DNA from: Cordia subcordata
Lineage: Eukaryota; Streptophyta; Magnoliopsida; Boraginales; Cordiaceae
DNA: 64,000 bases
Assembly (NCBI GenBank): GCA_028554755.1
Contig: JAPTOF010000009.1
Span: forward strand, 13,989,501-14,053,500
Direction of reading: 5' to 3'
Part shown: in pieces, positions 22,212 to 34,879 of the stretch
How the letters are laid out: each line of letters begins with the position of its first letter
Numbering within the stretch: the stretch's first letter is position 1
The notes under the pieces: generated by a model
Seen by the model: the letters and a program-made list of their open reading frames with translations, nothing else
Database searches by the model: none
Told to the model about the DNA's origin: nothing
Made by a program: the position numbers and the translations under genes

Positions 22212-25200
22212 GGCTCAATACTCTGCACCGCAAATAGCAACCAAGTCCAAGCAATGCTTGAACTTACTGATTGAAACCACCTTGGTCATCATATCTGCTA
22301 GATTCTTATGGGTAGAAATCGTCTGCACCAATATGATCCCTTGTAATACAACATCTCTGATAAAGTAATATCTGATATCAATACTTTTAGTCCTCTTATG
22401 ATACATCTGATTCTTCGTCAGATGGATTGCACTCTAACTATCATAATAGACTGTACTTGTATCTTGCTATAGTCCAAGATCACGAACCAGGCCTTGTAAC
22501 TACATGGCCTCCTTCACAGCTTCTGCAATTGCCATGTACTTCACCTCAGTAGTCGACAATGCCATAGAAGACTGTAATGTCGCTTTCCAACTAATAGCCA
22601 TCCAGAGAGTGTAAACACGTAACCCATTATAGATCTTCTTTTATCAAGGTCACCCGCAAAGTCTGAGTCACAAATCTCCAGTCATCTTGCTAAATAGCAA
22701 ACTTACATTCGCAGTGTCAGGCAAATATCTCATTATCCATTTCACCGCTTCCTAGTGTGCTTTCCCAGGGGATGCTATATACCTGCTCACAGCACTAACT
22801 GCATGTAAAATGTCAGGAAGAATACACACCATAGCATACATTAAGCTACTAATGGCACTCGAGTATGGAACATGAGACATATGCTTCACCTCTTCCTCGA
22901 TTTTAGGTGACAAATCTGCAGACAACTTGAAATGAGTAGCAAGCGGCACACTCACAAGTTTAGCTTTATGCATCCTAAAACGCTCCAGCACCTTCTCAAT
23001 ATAACTCTATTGAGACAAGAACAGCTTCCCAGCATTTCTATCCATGTGAATCTCTATGCCAAGAATCTTCTTCACTGCTCCAAGATCCTTCATTTCAAAA
23101 TCATCACCCAGCTAATTCTTTAATTCGTCGATGGCAGGCATGCTTTTAACAGCAATAAGCATATCATCGACGTACAACAACAAGTACACAAATGAACCAT
23201 CTGGAAGCTTCTTGAGGTACACACAACTATTATAGGCACTCCTTGTTTATCCAGCGCTTACCATGAATGTGCCAAATCTCCTGTATCATTGCCGAGGTGA
23301 CTGCTTCAACCCATACAAGGACTTCTTCAATTTGCAAACGTAGTTCTCTTTACCAGGAACTATATAGCCCTCCAGTTGACTCATGTAAATTTGCTCTTCA
23401 AGATCACCATGCAAAAACGTTGTTTTCACATCTAGTTGCTCAAGTTCTAAGTCATGAAAAGCAACCAAGGTAAGTAAAACCCTGATGGAACTATGCTTCA
23501 CAACCGGAGAGAACACTTCGTTGAAGTCAACACCCTCCTTTTGTGTATAGCCTTTTGCCACCAATCGCGCCTTGTATCAAGGACCTTCAACCCCTGGAGT
23601 ACCTTCTGTTTTCTTGTAAACCCACTTAGGCAATTCAACAACCTTCCATGTTTGATTCTTCTAAAGAGACTTAATATCCTTATTCATGGCACCTACCCAC
23701 TGAGCCGAATGTTTTAAAGATATGGCCTCTTTGTATGAATTTGGCTCATGTCCTTCAATTGTTTCAGCAACAGTCAAAGCATAAGCAATAAGATCAACGT
23801 GTCTATACCTTTGTGGCTCTCTAATCTATCTCCTTTCTCACCCAGTAGCAATACTATACTTCTATTGTTTAGGCACATTTTGATAATGCACCTCAATTGG
23901 CTGAGTCGGCTAAATTAGACTACTACTACTACTACTAGATGAAATATTTGAAGCATCATCAAATACCTTCACCTGCTCTTCAATACCGTGGTTTAAACCA
24001 ACTACCGCTTTCTCCTTCTCTTGGTCGAATGAAGTACACTCATTGAATGTGACATCTCTACTGACGAGGAAACCTAGAGACTTTGGATCTGTGCACCACA
24101 ACCTGTAACCTTTCCTCTCGGACGCATAGCCTAGGAATATGCATTTCTTTGCCCTCGGCTCCAACTTGCCATCCTTCATGTGAGCATATGCAAGGCAACT
24201 TAACACCCTTAATCGAAAGTAGTCAGCAGGCTTACCGGACCATAATTCAAAAGGAATTTTCAATTCAATAGATTTGGATGAAGACCTATTCACCAAGTAC
24301 CACGCCGTATTAATGGCTTCAGCCCAAAAGTCTTGACTCAAGCCAGAATGGGAGAGCATACAATGAGCTCTCTTCACTAGAGTTCTATTCATGCATTCTA
24401 CAACTCCATTCTGTTGTGGTGTCCCGACACATGTGCGGTGTCTCACAATGCCATGTGTCTTGTAGAACTCATCAAACTCTTTATTGCAATATTCTAACCC
24501 ATTGTCAGTCCTAAGACGCTTGACCTATTTACCATTCTGCTTCTCAATCAACGTCTTCCACTCAACAAATGTTGGAAACGCCTCTTCTTTAGTTTTCAAT
24601 AAGTATACCCACACTATCCGAGGGTATGCATCAATTAAAGTGATGTAATACTTGGCACCCTTCTTGGAAGAAACTTTATTAGGACCCCAAAGATTAGAAT
24701 GAATGTAATCAAGTGTACCTTTGGTATTCTTCTACCCCTTGCTAAACTTCACCCTAGTTTGCTTTCAAAAAACACAATGCTCGCAGAATTCAAGCTTTCC
24801 AGTTATTTATCCACAAAGCAAATCCCTTGCTCAGCTCGGTCAGTCCCCTCTCACTCATATGGCCCAACCTTTTATGCCATAACTGCATGGTGTCATTATC
24901 ACTCTCCTCAGATGTAACAGCTGCAACACCTATAACCGTACTACCTTGAAGAACATATAGGCCGCTAGTCAAGTTCCTTTTCAAGAGCACAATTGCACCT
25001 TTGGTCATCTTTAAGATACCATTCTCACTTCGGAATTTATGTTCATGAGAATTCAAACGCCCAAGAGAAATCAAGTTTTTCTTCAGCTCCGGTACATGCC
25101 AACACTCGAGAGATGTTGTAATACTATCAAACATCTTGATATTTACGATGCTCATTCCCTCTACCTTCAACAAAAGATCATTGCCTAGAAAGACTTTCCC

Positions 25201-26166
25201 TTTTCTTTTGAAATAAGAAGGGAACCAGTCATGCCTAGGACATATATGAAACGTTGCACCAATATCAAGAATCCATTGATTATGCCACTGTGATGTACTC
25301 ACAATTAAAACATCCCTAGTACTACTCGAGTTCTCAGTATCACTATCAACACTCTCCACCACATTGGCTGAATTCTCCATCTTTTTCTTTCCCTTTTTCA
25401 GTTTTGGACATTCTTTCTTAATGTGACCTTTTTCACCACATTCGAAATAGCGTAGCTTTCTGGCTCTTAATTTTGAACTTGACTTTCTTTTCTTTCTACT
25501 CGAAGATCCCCTTCTATTCTCCGATCTCCCTTTACTCACTAAACCCTCCCCATGAACTTCTTCCCTATGTCCCGGAATTTGTGTTTGAAGATCCTTTGAT
25601 TTTAATGAAGCAATCACATCCTCAAAGCTAATTTTATCCCTTCTGTACAACATAGTGTCCACAAAGTTCATATATGAAGGGAGTAAGGAGCATAATAGGA
25701 TCATAGCTTAGTCTTCGTCATCAATTTTAACACCTACATCCTTCAAAGTAATAAAACAAAAGGTAAACTCATCAAGGTGTTGTTCTAATGAAGTACATTC
25801 TTTCATTCTAAGATGATACAATCGCTTCTTCAACTAGAGACGATTTGTGAGAGATTTTGACGCATATAATTCCACCAAAGTATTCCAAGCCTCAACTGCT
25901 GTCGTCTTCTCAGCAATATCCAGTAATACTTTATTCGTCACGGATATGTGTATTGCACTTAGGGCTTTCGCTTCGAGTTTTTGTCTCCCTGCTAGTTCTG
26001 TCTTCCCTGGGATCACTTCTTCAATGACTTTCCAAAGTCCTTGCATTGTCATAAATCCCTTGAATCTGATCCTCCATAGACTGAATTTGAATCTGATCTT
26101 CTATAGACTGAAACTCATTCTCCCATCAAACTTCTCAATTTCAAACTTTCTGCCAGTGGAAGACAT
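22212..26166 (-). pseudogene. gag-pol: Copia A gag-pol polyprotein, broken
   Basis: The start MSSTGRKFEIEKFDG is at 26166. In order: UBN2-type Gag, a zinc knuckle with its first Cys lost (YFECGEKGHIKKEC, about 25440), the protease motif ILDIGATFH (Asp kept, Ser/Thr replaced by Ile), pre-integrase LWHKRLGHMS (about 24860), integrase with PQQNGVVECMNRT (24430), RVT_2 from [14 protein letters not shown] (23564) with YVDDM near 23180, and RNase H ending DLVAICGAEY at 22215. At least ten stops or frame breaks lie along it. Near 26070-26105 a short internal duplication repeats the FSLWRIRFK segment. It is clearly a dead copy of the family represented by copia B. Confidence 0.88.
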
Positions 26167-26810
26167 CTTCGTTTTCTCAAAGCTTGCACTTCGGGATAGA
26201 ATTTGGTTCAACGGACCGTAAAAATGGATTCAACACGTCAAAAAACCTTAGGAACACCCCGATCAACTTTGACCAACACCGGTCAAAGTCAAACCTATTA
26301 ATCAAAGTCAACACAATCCCTAAACACGTACTTCGGAGCGGAATCTGGAAGCCCAAAATCAGACTCAGCACGTTGAAAAACGTAGGGTAAGGCTATGGTC
26401 AAACCCGGTCAACCCTCGATTAATGGTCAACGGTCAAAGTCAACCCTCAGTCAAACCCTAGTCAATTGGTCAACGCGGTCAAACTGGTCAGATTTTTTTT
26501 TTTTCCTAGACTCAACAGCAAGGCCCCAAAGAAAATAAATATTATTTTTCTTTGGTCTTAAAATAGAAGCCCAACCCAAAAATATTTTTATTTTGCCTTT
26601 TGATTTAACTAAGCCCAAACAAAAAAAGTTTCAAAGCCCAAGAACCAAGACCCAAAAGACCTAACCAAATCTGGACAAGGCCACTACCCAGGCTCAATCC
26701 AAAAAAAAACCCAAACCGAAAGCCGAAAACCCAGACCCTAAACCTGCTTTATAAACTTGAACCAATACAAAAAAAAAAAAAGACCCGAATACCTAAAACC
26801 AATCCTAAGA
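26167..26810 (-). other. Leader of copia A, proximal part
   Basis: Non-coding but alignable to the copia B leader at 43700-44320, including the shared TTGTCCAGATTTGGTTAG and repeated GGTCAA/TTGACC-rich text near 26270-26490. The apparent ORFs on both strands are by-products of this repeated text. Confidence 0.65.
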
Positions 26811-26815
26811 GCACG

Positions 26816-28422
26816 TGATGTGTGTCATTTGTGCATGTTTGCATCTAGTTTTTGCATGCATATTTAAGGGTGTTTAGAGTATAATTGAGTGCACTTAGTA
26901 TAAAGTTTATGCATATTTGTTAATATTTGTACATAATGTATTTAGGTGCATAAATACTATACTAAGTGTTATATTCCATGTTTTAGGAGTGTTTTGGAAG
27001 GGTTCAAGCTTATGCGAGGAAGAAATGAGCTAACGGATGAAGACCGGAAGAAAAGAAATAAAGAAGAGATCATTCTGATCCAGCCAGTCGACTTAGAAAG
27101 AAGCCAGAGAATAAAAGATTTGAAGCCGGTTGAATTCTTCAAGAAGCCGGTCGACCAGCTAGGTCGACCGGCCAGTCCAGAGAGCATCATGATTGAAGCC
27201 GGGTGAGCAAGAAAGGTTAGGTCGACTGGCTGGGTCGACCGGCTGTGCGCTGAAGAAATCCATAAAAAGCTCGTTTCAGCTCATTTTCAAGGGGAGGAAC
27301 TTTTATTTCTTAAATCCTAATAAACCCTAACCCTTTAAGCACTTCGAAAAACACCCTAAACCACCATCTAAACTCCACACCAAGCTAGGATTGAAGCATT
27401 AAACAAAGATTTGAAGGATTTGTACGGATTTGGAAGCAAGAATTTAGGGAAGTTCTTCTTGTTCTTTCTCTATTTCTTGTAAATATGTTGCTAGATTAGG
27501 CTAGATTTAAGGTTGATTGTTGTTGTATATTAGATTAGGGCTTTGAATAATGGATTTGTGTAGATCTTTGGCTTTTAATACATGTTTATTTACATAAATT
27601 GATGGCATGATTCAATATGTCTATGTATTGGAAATCAAACATGTCTATGTGTTTGTTAAAATGCCTAAGTGAATATGCATGTGTTATTTGTGCTTCAACT
27701 GCTCTTATCTACTTATTTGGGTGATGTGATTGTGCTTAATCTCGTGGCTTTGCTTAGTAGAGTAGGCTTTAGCTTTAAATCCAGCTAATAGGTTACATGC
27801 TATGCTTAGTCGAGTTTAGGTGCTAGTCCTTGGCTTTAAATCCAACCACGCGGATAAGTTAACCTAGACTAGAGTATCCCTCACCCACGTTAGTGTTGGT
27901 TAATTGAGCCTTAATGTCACGTAGTGTTTAGGTGCTAGTCCTTGGCTTTAAATCCAGCCAAGAGGATAAGTTCTAAGCACGGATTGCATAGGCTAGAAGG
28001 GATTGGCCCTTAGCTTTAAATCCAGCTAACAGGTTGAACCACTAGTATTGGTTAAGAGAGCCCCCGATCAACACAACGGCAATAGAAGTCCTGAGCCTTA
28101 TATAGACATCATCTGTTATCATAGCCCAAGTCTTATTGTAATGCAATCGCCCTAGGTCCCCTTCTTCTTTATTAGTGTTTCCTTCCTTAGTTTGGCTCCT
28201 TTAAGTTCCTCCATAGATTAGTTTTTATTTTCCTTTTTTCGAGCTCCCTTCCATCCCAAAGTAAGTACACATACGCACGTGGCTAGTTTAAGGCACGCGA
28301 GCACATAGAGACTAAATTAAGGTAGCCTCCCTGTGGATTCGACCCCGCACTTGCACACACTGTACTACACACGTCCCGTGCACTTGCGGGCTATTTAGCC
28401 TTGTGCTCAAATAGCAGTATCA
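26816..28422 (+). repeat. Gypsy-type solo LTR inserted in the copia A leader
   Basis: 1607 bp from TGATGTGTGTCATTTGTGCA to CAGTATCA, flanked by GCACG (26811-26815) and GCATG (28423-28427), a 5-bp duplication with one change. The related leader in copia B lacks it, giving an empty site. The ending with CCCTGTGGATTCGACCCCG is characteristic of plant gypsy LTR 3' regions. Inside are four copies of a CTTTAAATCCA(G/A)C motif (27765-28030) and several GGTCGACCGGC-like palindromic motifs (27080-27245). There is no internal coding region, so it is a solo LTR left by LTR-LTR recombination. Confidence 0.85.
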
Positions 28423-28427
28423 GCATG

Positions 28428-28690
28428 CGAACTTTATCTTCTTCGCTTGTTCTTCAAACCCAAACACAAACCACAACCCGCCGACGTAAGCTTCCACACC
28501 AGCCACCAACGCTCAACGTAAACAGCACCGGAGCACTCCTCGCCGAACAAAGACCTTTGTTTGGTTAGGCACCGTTTGGTTTGAGCAATTTTGGTTTCAC
28601 AATGAGTTTTGATTTTTCCTTTTTTCCTCTCGTAGCAGATTCGTATCTAGCCAACAATAAATTGAAAAAATTAAGAAAAAATCTTTGCTT
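28428..28690 (-). other. Leader of copia A, distal part
   Basis: Sequence at 28560-28622 matches the complement of copia B 43500-43560. The exact end and the transition into gypsy spacer lie in poly-A/poly-T runs at about 28640-28715. Confidence 0.55.
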
Positions 28691-28699
28691 TGTTTTTTT

Positions 28700-30307
28700 T
28701 TTTTAAAAAAAAATTTGTTGTCACAAACTAGCTGTGAGTTGAGAGCTTTCGACTATGCTATCAACCACCCAGGTATGCTCCTCTTGGCCCTAATCTTTTT
28801 GGATTTTCCTTTACTTGTTCTCATGCGTTCTTTATAGTTTATTTTTCTTTTTCAACATTGAGGACAATGTTTGGTTTTGATTAGGGGCGGGAGTCACTAT
28901 CATTTTGTTTTTTGGGTGACAAGTTAGTTAGCTAATTTTGTGAAAAGAAGTTTGTTTTCATCATACTTGGCTTTATGCATTTTCACGTAGCTACACACCA
29001 TGAGCTTTTTGTTGATTAATGGAATGATTTGCTACTCCTGAAGAGAAATTATGGAAACTACAGTAACCCCTGTGAGTTTTTAAGCCAATCAATTGTTGTT
29101 GAGAGTTACCTTCTTGGCCCTCTATATTTCTTTGGAAGCTTATATTTTTTTTGCTGAAAGGTCTGATTATTTGTTCTTTAGTTGACTAAAAACATTTTAT
29201 ATTATGCATGCAGTTTGTAAATGCCATGTAGATCTTTAAGAGATGAAAGATAGGCCTTCTTTCTTTTCTCGAGTCACAGAGTTTTTTTCATTCTCTCATG
29301 TATATATTATCCATAGTAGAACTATTGAGCATTGAACTAGCCTTTCTTTCTTGTAAACCCTTCCGTTTAAAGTGTTTCAAGAGAGAAGAGAATTCATTTA
29401 TTTTTAGCAATAGCATTGGAGCGTTGATTGGTGAATAAATTGAATTTGTTTGGTATTGTCAAAGGAGCTAAAGAAGATGAGTTTTTTTTTTTTTTTTATT
29501 TGAGAGGGAGAAAAGAATAGAGTTGAAAAAATATTATAAATGAGTTTTTTTTGTTCATATCTTTGAGAAAAAAAAAGAGAGAAAAATGAGTTTTGATGTT
29601 TATATATTTGAAAAAAAAAAAGAGTGAGAGAGATAGAAGTTATTCCCTTTGTTGAAAGTGTAGTGATCTAACGGTAATGTTTTGTAGTAATTTGAGCAAA
29701 GAGGTTAAGTTGAAGTGAGTCTCTGAATTGTCTTGAAACATTTTAATATTCACACTTTGACCCTAACCCATATCATATATCTTTTAACCCTACATTGTAT
29801 CCTCACAAAGTCCTTACTTGATCTTAAGGGTTGCATGGGTATGATGTTCCTTTGGCATGTTTAATCTTGAAAGGTATGACATGAAGTATTTTTGGCATCT
29901 TTCCATGAGACTGGTATCTTTTTTCTAGCTTTTCCTTCATACATGCTTATATGAGATATTCCTATTTGCTTACATCATTTTCCTTCACATATATTAGTTG
30001 AGAGTGTTACACCCAATCTTCTGAGTGAAACTTCTTTGTGAGTAATATCACCTGTGAGAATTGAGTTGAAGTGTACTCTTTAAAGGGAACTCGAGTCATG
30101 ACATCTTAAAATTAAAAGTCTATGTTGTGGTAGCTAGAACTTTCACACACGTCAAGTTGCTGATTTGTGGACTCTTTCTCACATCTGCAGCTTTTTGCTT
30201 GACATGTCATCTTGAGTTTGAAAACCAAAATCTCTCGATTTCATTTTTGGTGTGTGTTCTTTTGATCTCTTTCATTGCTAGGGACTAGTAATACACTGAT
30301 TAGGGGT
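28700..30307 (+). other. Gypsy post-pol spacer
   Basis: Non-coding. It contains the hallmark CAACATTGAGGACAATGT (about 28854-28871) found downstream of pol in Athila/Tat elements. Long T and GA runs at about 29480-29630 are low complexity. The last bases, GATTAGGGG, may be the polypurine tract before the 3' LTR. Confidence 0.6.
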
Positions 30308-30941
30308 TGTGTTGTTAATTCAATTTTCACATTATTGTTTTGTTAATTCAGGATTTATGGGATTTAATTTAATGTTAAATTGTGAGTATTTTGAGTGTTG
30401 GCACATTTTTAATTGATTTAGAATTTTCTTATATATTTTGGGCTTAATAATTTATTTTAATTTTTGTAGGAAAATTGTTTAATTGGAAGAAGGATTTCCT
30501 AAAATCGAAATAGGAAGGTCAAAAAGGAAGAAGAAGTCAAATACTTGGAATAGAAGAATAAAGGTTGAAAATTTGCTGATCACAGAAAAATTCATAACTC
30601 AAGCTATAGAGCTCAGAATAAGGCAATTCGAGATGTCTACAAGAAGCTTAGAACAAGAGCTACAATTTTCCAATTGGGAGTTTAAGTTAATTTTGACGAT
30701 ATAGTGGTGCGAATTGCATTTGAATTTTATAGCACAAAAAGACTAAATAGGCAACAAAGTGGAAGGACCCACACCAATCAAATTGGGCAAAGATTAGAGT
30801 TGGAGGTTGGTATCTCATGTGTAAGAAAGAAGGAAAGACATGAATTGGCAATAAATTAATGTATTAGATGGGACCCACATGAAAGAAAAGGGCAAAAATA
30901 AGTGAATGGTTGGCCAAGTTAAAGTTAACGGCGGTGGAAAC
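30308..30941 (+). repeat. Gypsy 3' LTR, left part
   Basis: Begins at the candidate TGTGTTG after the purine tract and is cut by MULE2 at 30941; continues at 38046. The 73-codon ORF at 30483-30704 lies in LTR sequence and I do not regard it as a gene. Confidence 0.6.
30933..30941. repeat. Target-site duplication of MULE2, left
   Basis: GGTGGAAAC; the right copy AGTGGAAAC is at 38037-38045. Confidence 0.88.
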
Positions 30942-31030
30942 GGATTTTTTTTTACCCAATTTTTAATATACAATGCAAAATTTATTCAATTTATGTTAGG
31001 GTTTAAAAAATAACCCATTCTGGCTCCTAA
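30942..31030. repeat. MULE2 left terminal inverted repeat
   Basis: About 90 bp pairing with 37945-38036. Beyond it a GC-rich block (31085-31200) with repeated GCATTCTGGG/GCGTTCCCAG words has a looser counterpart at 37870-37945. Confidence 0.9.
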
Positions 31031-31496
31031 AATGTCTACACGCACTTCGATAACACGGAACATAGAAAGTAATGGAAATTTTCAAATTTTTGAATGCGGC
31101 CGCGTACCTGGAACGGGGACCGCGTTCCCAGAATATGGCCGCTAATGCGACGCATTCTGGGAAAGAGGTCCGCATTCTAGGGGTGCGACAGGTCTCCATG
31201 AATTTGGCCTTCCGGCCATTTTTTCCCCATTCTGCCAAATACATTTCGAAATTTTCCCCTATCCCCAATCGAAAAGTTGTAGATTTTCAGCCTTATTGCG
31301 AAGGATTTAGCCTTTATCTTGTAAGTTATTTATTTTATGTTGTGTTTTGCAATTATATTTTACGTTTTAAGTTATATAATTTGTTTTAAGTTTGTGTAAT
31401 TTTTTTTTGGCAGTTTAATTTAATTTAACTTTGAATCATGATGTTGATTTGTTAATTTGTATTTTAATTGTTGTTAGTTTAGGAACTGAATAATTT

Positions 31497-31640
31497 AAGA
31501 AGTTAGTTATTTAATAAATTAGAGATTTAAATTTTTTAGATTAAAGTAAAGTTAGTTAATTGTAGAAAATTTTGTAATTAGCAATTTAAAAATGTTAAGT
31601 TACTTGGTAATTTATTATAGCTTAGGTTTTATAATTTCAG

Positions 31641-31676
<36 letters not shown>

Positions 31677-31702
31677 TACTACTACTATTATTGATATTAT
31701 TA

Positions 31703-31746
<44 letters not shown>

Positions 31747-32130
31747 GATATTATTATCATTATTATTATTATGATTAGTGTTATCATTATTATTATTTAA
31801 TAAATTAGAGATTTAAATTTTAGAATAAAGTAAAGTTAGTTAATTGTAGAAAAATTTGTAATTAGCAATTTAAAAATATTAAGTTAGTTGGTAATTTATT
31901 ATAGCTTAGGTTTTATAATTTTAGCATTATTATTATTATTGTAATAATTATTATTATTATCATCATCATCATTATTATGATTAATGTTATCATTATTATT
32001 ACTATTATTAAGATTATCATTATTTATGATTAATGTTATCTTTTAGTTATTATTATTATTATTAGTAATATTGATATTATTATCATTATTATTGTTGTTG
32101 TTGTTGTTATAATTGTTATTATTATTTTTA
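31497..32130. repeat. 286-bp tandem duplication with (ATT)n expansions
   Basis: A unit starting TTAATAAATTAGAGATTTAA at about 31511 recurs at about 31797. Each copy ends in long ATT/TTA runs (about 31642-31795 and 31925-32130, with some CAT and GTT units). It lies between the left end of MULE2 and the first recognisable PMD exon, probably in an intron or 5' region. The Leu-rich ORF here is an artefact. Confidence 0.9.
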
Positions 32131-32141
32131 TTTTAGGATTC

Positions 32142-34603
32142 ATTCTGGATAGTCGACCAAGACCAGTGGACATTATGTTGTTATGCCACTATATGGAGCA
32201 CCGAGTCCAGTGTTTGCAGGATTCACATCATTTGGGTAGCTTTAGATGCTATAGGTCGGATCAGCCTTTGTTTAATGATCCAGAGCACCCATTAGTACAG
32301 CAGCAATTGGTCGAGACGGGATTCTATAGGTGTTATTAATCCCACCACCATCAGCTTAACTGCGGGTTGATTACTACAATGATTGAGAGGTGGCGGCCGG
32401 AGACCCACATCTTTCATTTACCCTTAGGTGAGGCTACCATCATCCTGCAGGATGTGGCCGTCTATTGGGGTCTTCTCGTGACTGGTACATCTTTTTCGGT
32501 GCTTGATACGACAGTCTCTTGAGGGAAAATTGGGTTGTTACGATTCGTGATTTGTCGTATTGACATAGTGGGGAACGCAATAAATTTCGTCCAGCTGCAG
32601 GACAACTTTGTGATGCAGGGTACTCCGGATAACCCCACTCAATACCAAGCATAGTAGCAGGCACAGCTGTGGATATTTGCTGTTACCTGTTTGTGAACAC
32701 GAGTACAAATGAGGGCAATTTGGCCTAGTTGCTCCATTTGGTAGACTTTGAGCGGATCTGACAGTTCAACTGGGCCGCGGTTGTACTAGCATATTTGTAC
32801 CAGCATCTTGACCGCGCCTTCTTCCGTCAGTGTAAAGGTGTATGCGGAGCTGTGACACTGGTTCAGGTATTGGTTTTCATCATGTATTTATGTTTAACTT
32901 TTATGAATGTTAACTTTATTATAACAAGCATTATTATAACACCTGTTTGCTGCTTGCAGTTTTTTGAATAGGATAGATTTACGGCTTTTCGGCCTTAGCT
33001 CTTACATCTTACACAAGAACGGCAACAGCGACAGCATCATGATCTTGAGCATTTGTTTCAGCTCCCTGGCATTCCACGAGGTGCTGTGTTTTATGTGAAG
33101 AAAGAAATGACAGATGCATCCGGAAAGTTAGGGCAGGTTGAGTGTTGGGATGTTATAGATCATTTGCAGCCTGGCGAGGTATAGTACACTTAAGTTGCTT
33201 TATTAAATATTTTTATCTTGTATTATTGAACATGTGCGTAATGTATGTAAGTAACTCTTCAGTACTTGTTTTGGTTACAGTTTACATGGCAGCCATTCAG
33301 GATGATATTGGATAGTCTGCCACCGTATTGTGTTTAGGACAATGACATTTGGCGTGCCTGGATCCCGTTGATATATTGGCATCCCGTTGAGCGGCACCGT
33401 CCTGATCGTGTCTTGCAACAGTTTGGATTACGATTAGCAGTTCCTCGTGATCCACCTAATCACGAGAAGCACAGGGACCAAAAGGAAAAGGTTGAGGGAG
33501 CTACGCTGACACAGGCAGCAAATATGTGGGGGAATTGGTAGCAACACGTTCTCCATGGACAATTGGAAGATGCACCGACGGCAGCAGTACTCCGGACTTA
33601 CATGACTTGGTACCATAGAGTGACCATTTTACATGTCGGTCATCCAGGTACAAGTCATAGGAGGGATGCTTACGTGGCATCTGCACGTGATGAGAGTTCA
33701 CTAGTGAGCATTACTTGTACTCTTTTTTTTCTTTATGAAAACTGGGGACTATTTGATGAAATTAACCACAATATGTTATGTTTTCCTCCAGGCAACAACT
33801 GTACAGCATGTAATTTACCATTCCCGTGATTTGTTGCATCGATACGAGTAGGGGGACCTTCGCGGTGATGCACAGTCCATGGAACTTATGATGCGACACT
33901 TGCAACTTATGCAGCTACATGGCGAGAGTGCACTCCAACGCACACAGTACGTGCATCTCATACAACAAAGAGTGGTGTAGGAGTTGCCTGATGCACCCCC
34001 GATACAGCCATTACAGCAGCATAGAGAGCATTATTCACAGTATGCGCGTTCTTCGCAGCACAGGGAGCATCACACTTATCCCACTAAGTCATCACAACCG
34101 TCCAGTGCCCATCATATGCCGTTCACCCCTGAGGCACCATTGCCACATTATCGTCCATCCATACAGGCATCATTACATCGATCCACGTATCGATTGACCC
34201 CATTTATTATTCCAGCATGTAGATAGGTTAAAGCAGCGGCAATAGACACAGTATGTTCCAGGGTGGCGAATCCTCTAGACCGGTGATTGACGAGCCAGAT
34301 GACGACGAGGAGAATGACGAGGCGATGCAGAGCGAGTCATCGGAGGGGTCTCCGAGCAGATATGTGGGGTCTTGGGATTACGTTCATGAGCAGTTGGTTG
34401 ATAGTGATGTTGAGCAGCAGGACCAGCCACCGCAGTCCCAGGCACCTGTGATCTAGGCACCTGCCATACAGTCATAGGCACAAAAGCCTCCACGACGTCA
34501 AATACGTTCATTCATGAAATGGAATGCACCATCCCCTGTTAGACGTCAGTTACTTGACCGCACTAACAGGGGAAAGGGCCCTGATCATTACACACCTGGG
34601 TGA
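32142..34603 (+). pseudogene. Plant mobile domain (PMD) protein gene carried by MULE2
   Basis: Recognised by the PMD signature: WRPETHIFHLPLGEATIIL followed by QDVAVYWGLLVTGT (32390-32490), then FTWQPF, IWRAWIPLI, HPVERHRPDRVLQQFG and TYMTWYHRV (33281-33630). Introns with GT-AG ends fit at about 32866-32956, 33180-33280 and 33701-33791, and a TTTTAG acceptor precedes 32142. The tail is Gln/Pro/His-rich, then acidic (IDEPDDDEENDEAM), ending GKGPDHYTPG before a stop at 34601. PMD proteins of the MAIN/MAIL group act in silencing and genome stability; the role of transposon copies is unknown. At least six stop codons and one frame change make it a pseudogene. The true start exon was not found. 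Confidence 0.85.
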
Positions 34604-34879
34604 TGTATTTACTTTTGGAGCACTTTTTTTTTCATATGTATTTATGACACATTGTTATGTATTGATGGGACTGTGTTATCTCTTTTCATTTATGTGGTTT
34701 TTTATGATCCATTGAGTACTTAATGTTTCCAATTAAGTACATTATGCACATGTTACTTTCGGTTGAAGTAGACATTACATGATTAATTACATAATAACAT
34801 TACAACGTTACAACAAATAAACATGAAACGATTACATATAACACACATCACAACTATTAAACATAAAAACATTATCGGA

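Larger units (their letters stand above)
21813..28690 (-). mobile_element. Copia A, minus strand, 5' LTR missing
   Basis: Holds a 3' LTR (21813-22143), gag-pol (22212-26166) and a leader up to about 28620-28690, all reading leftward. It is the same family as copia B, which it matches through LTR, coding and leader. No right-hand LTR is present, and the gypsy sequence that follows is the post-pol spacer rather than the interrupted integrase, so a deletion removed the A 5' LTR together with gypsy sequence. The leader holds a 1.6-kb solo LTR. Confidence 0.82.

Noticed and set aside
31592..31774. 60-codon nearly all Leu frame
   Set aside because: Translation of the ATT repeat, not a membrane protein.
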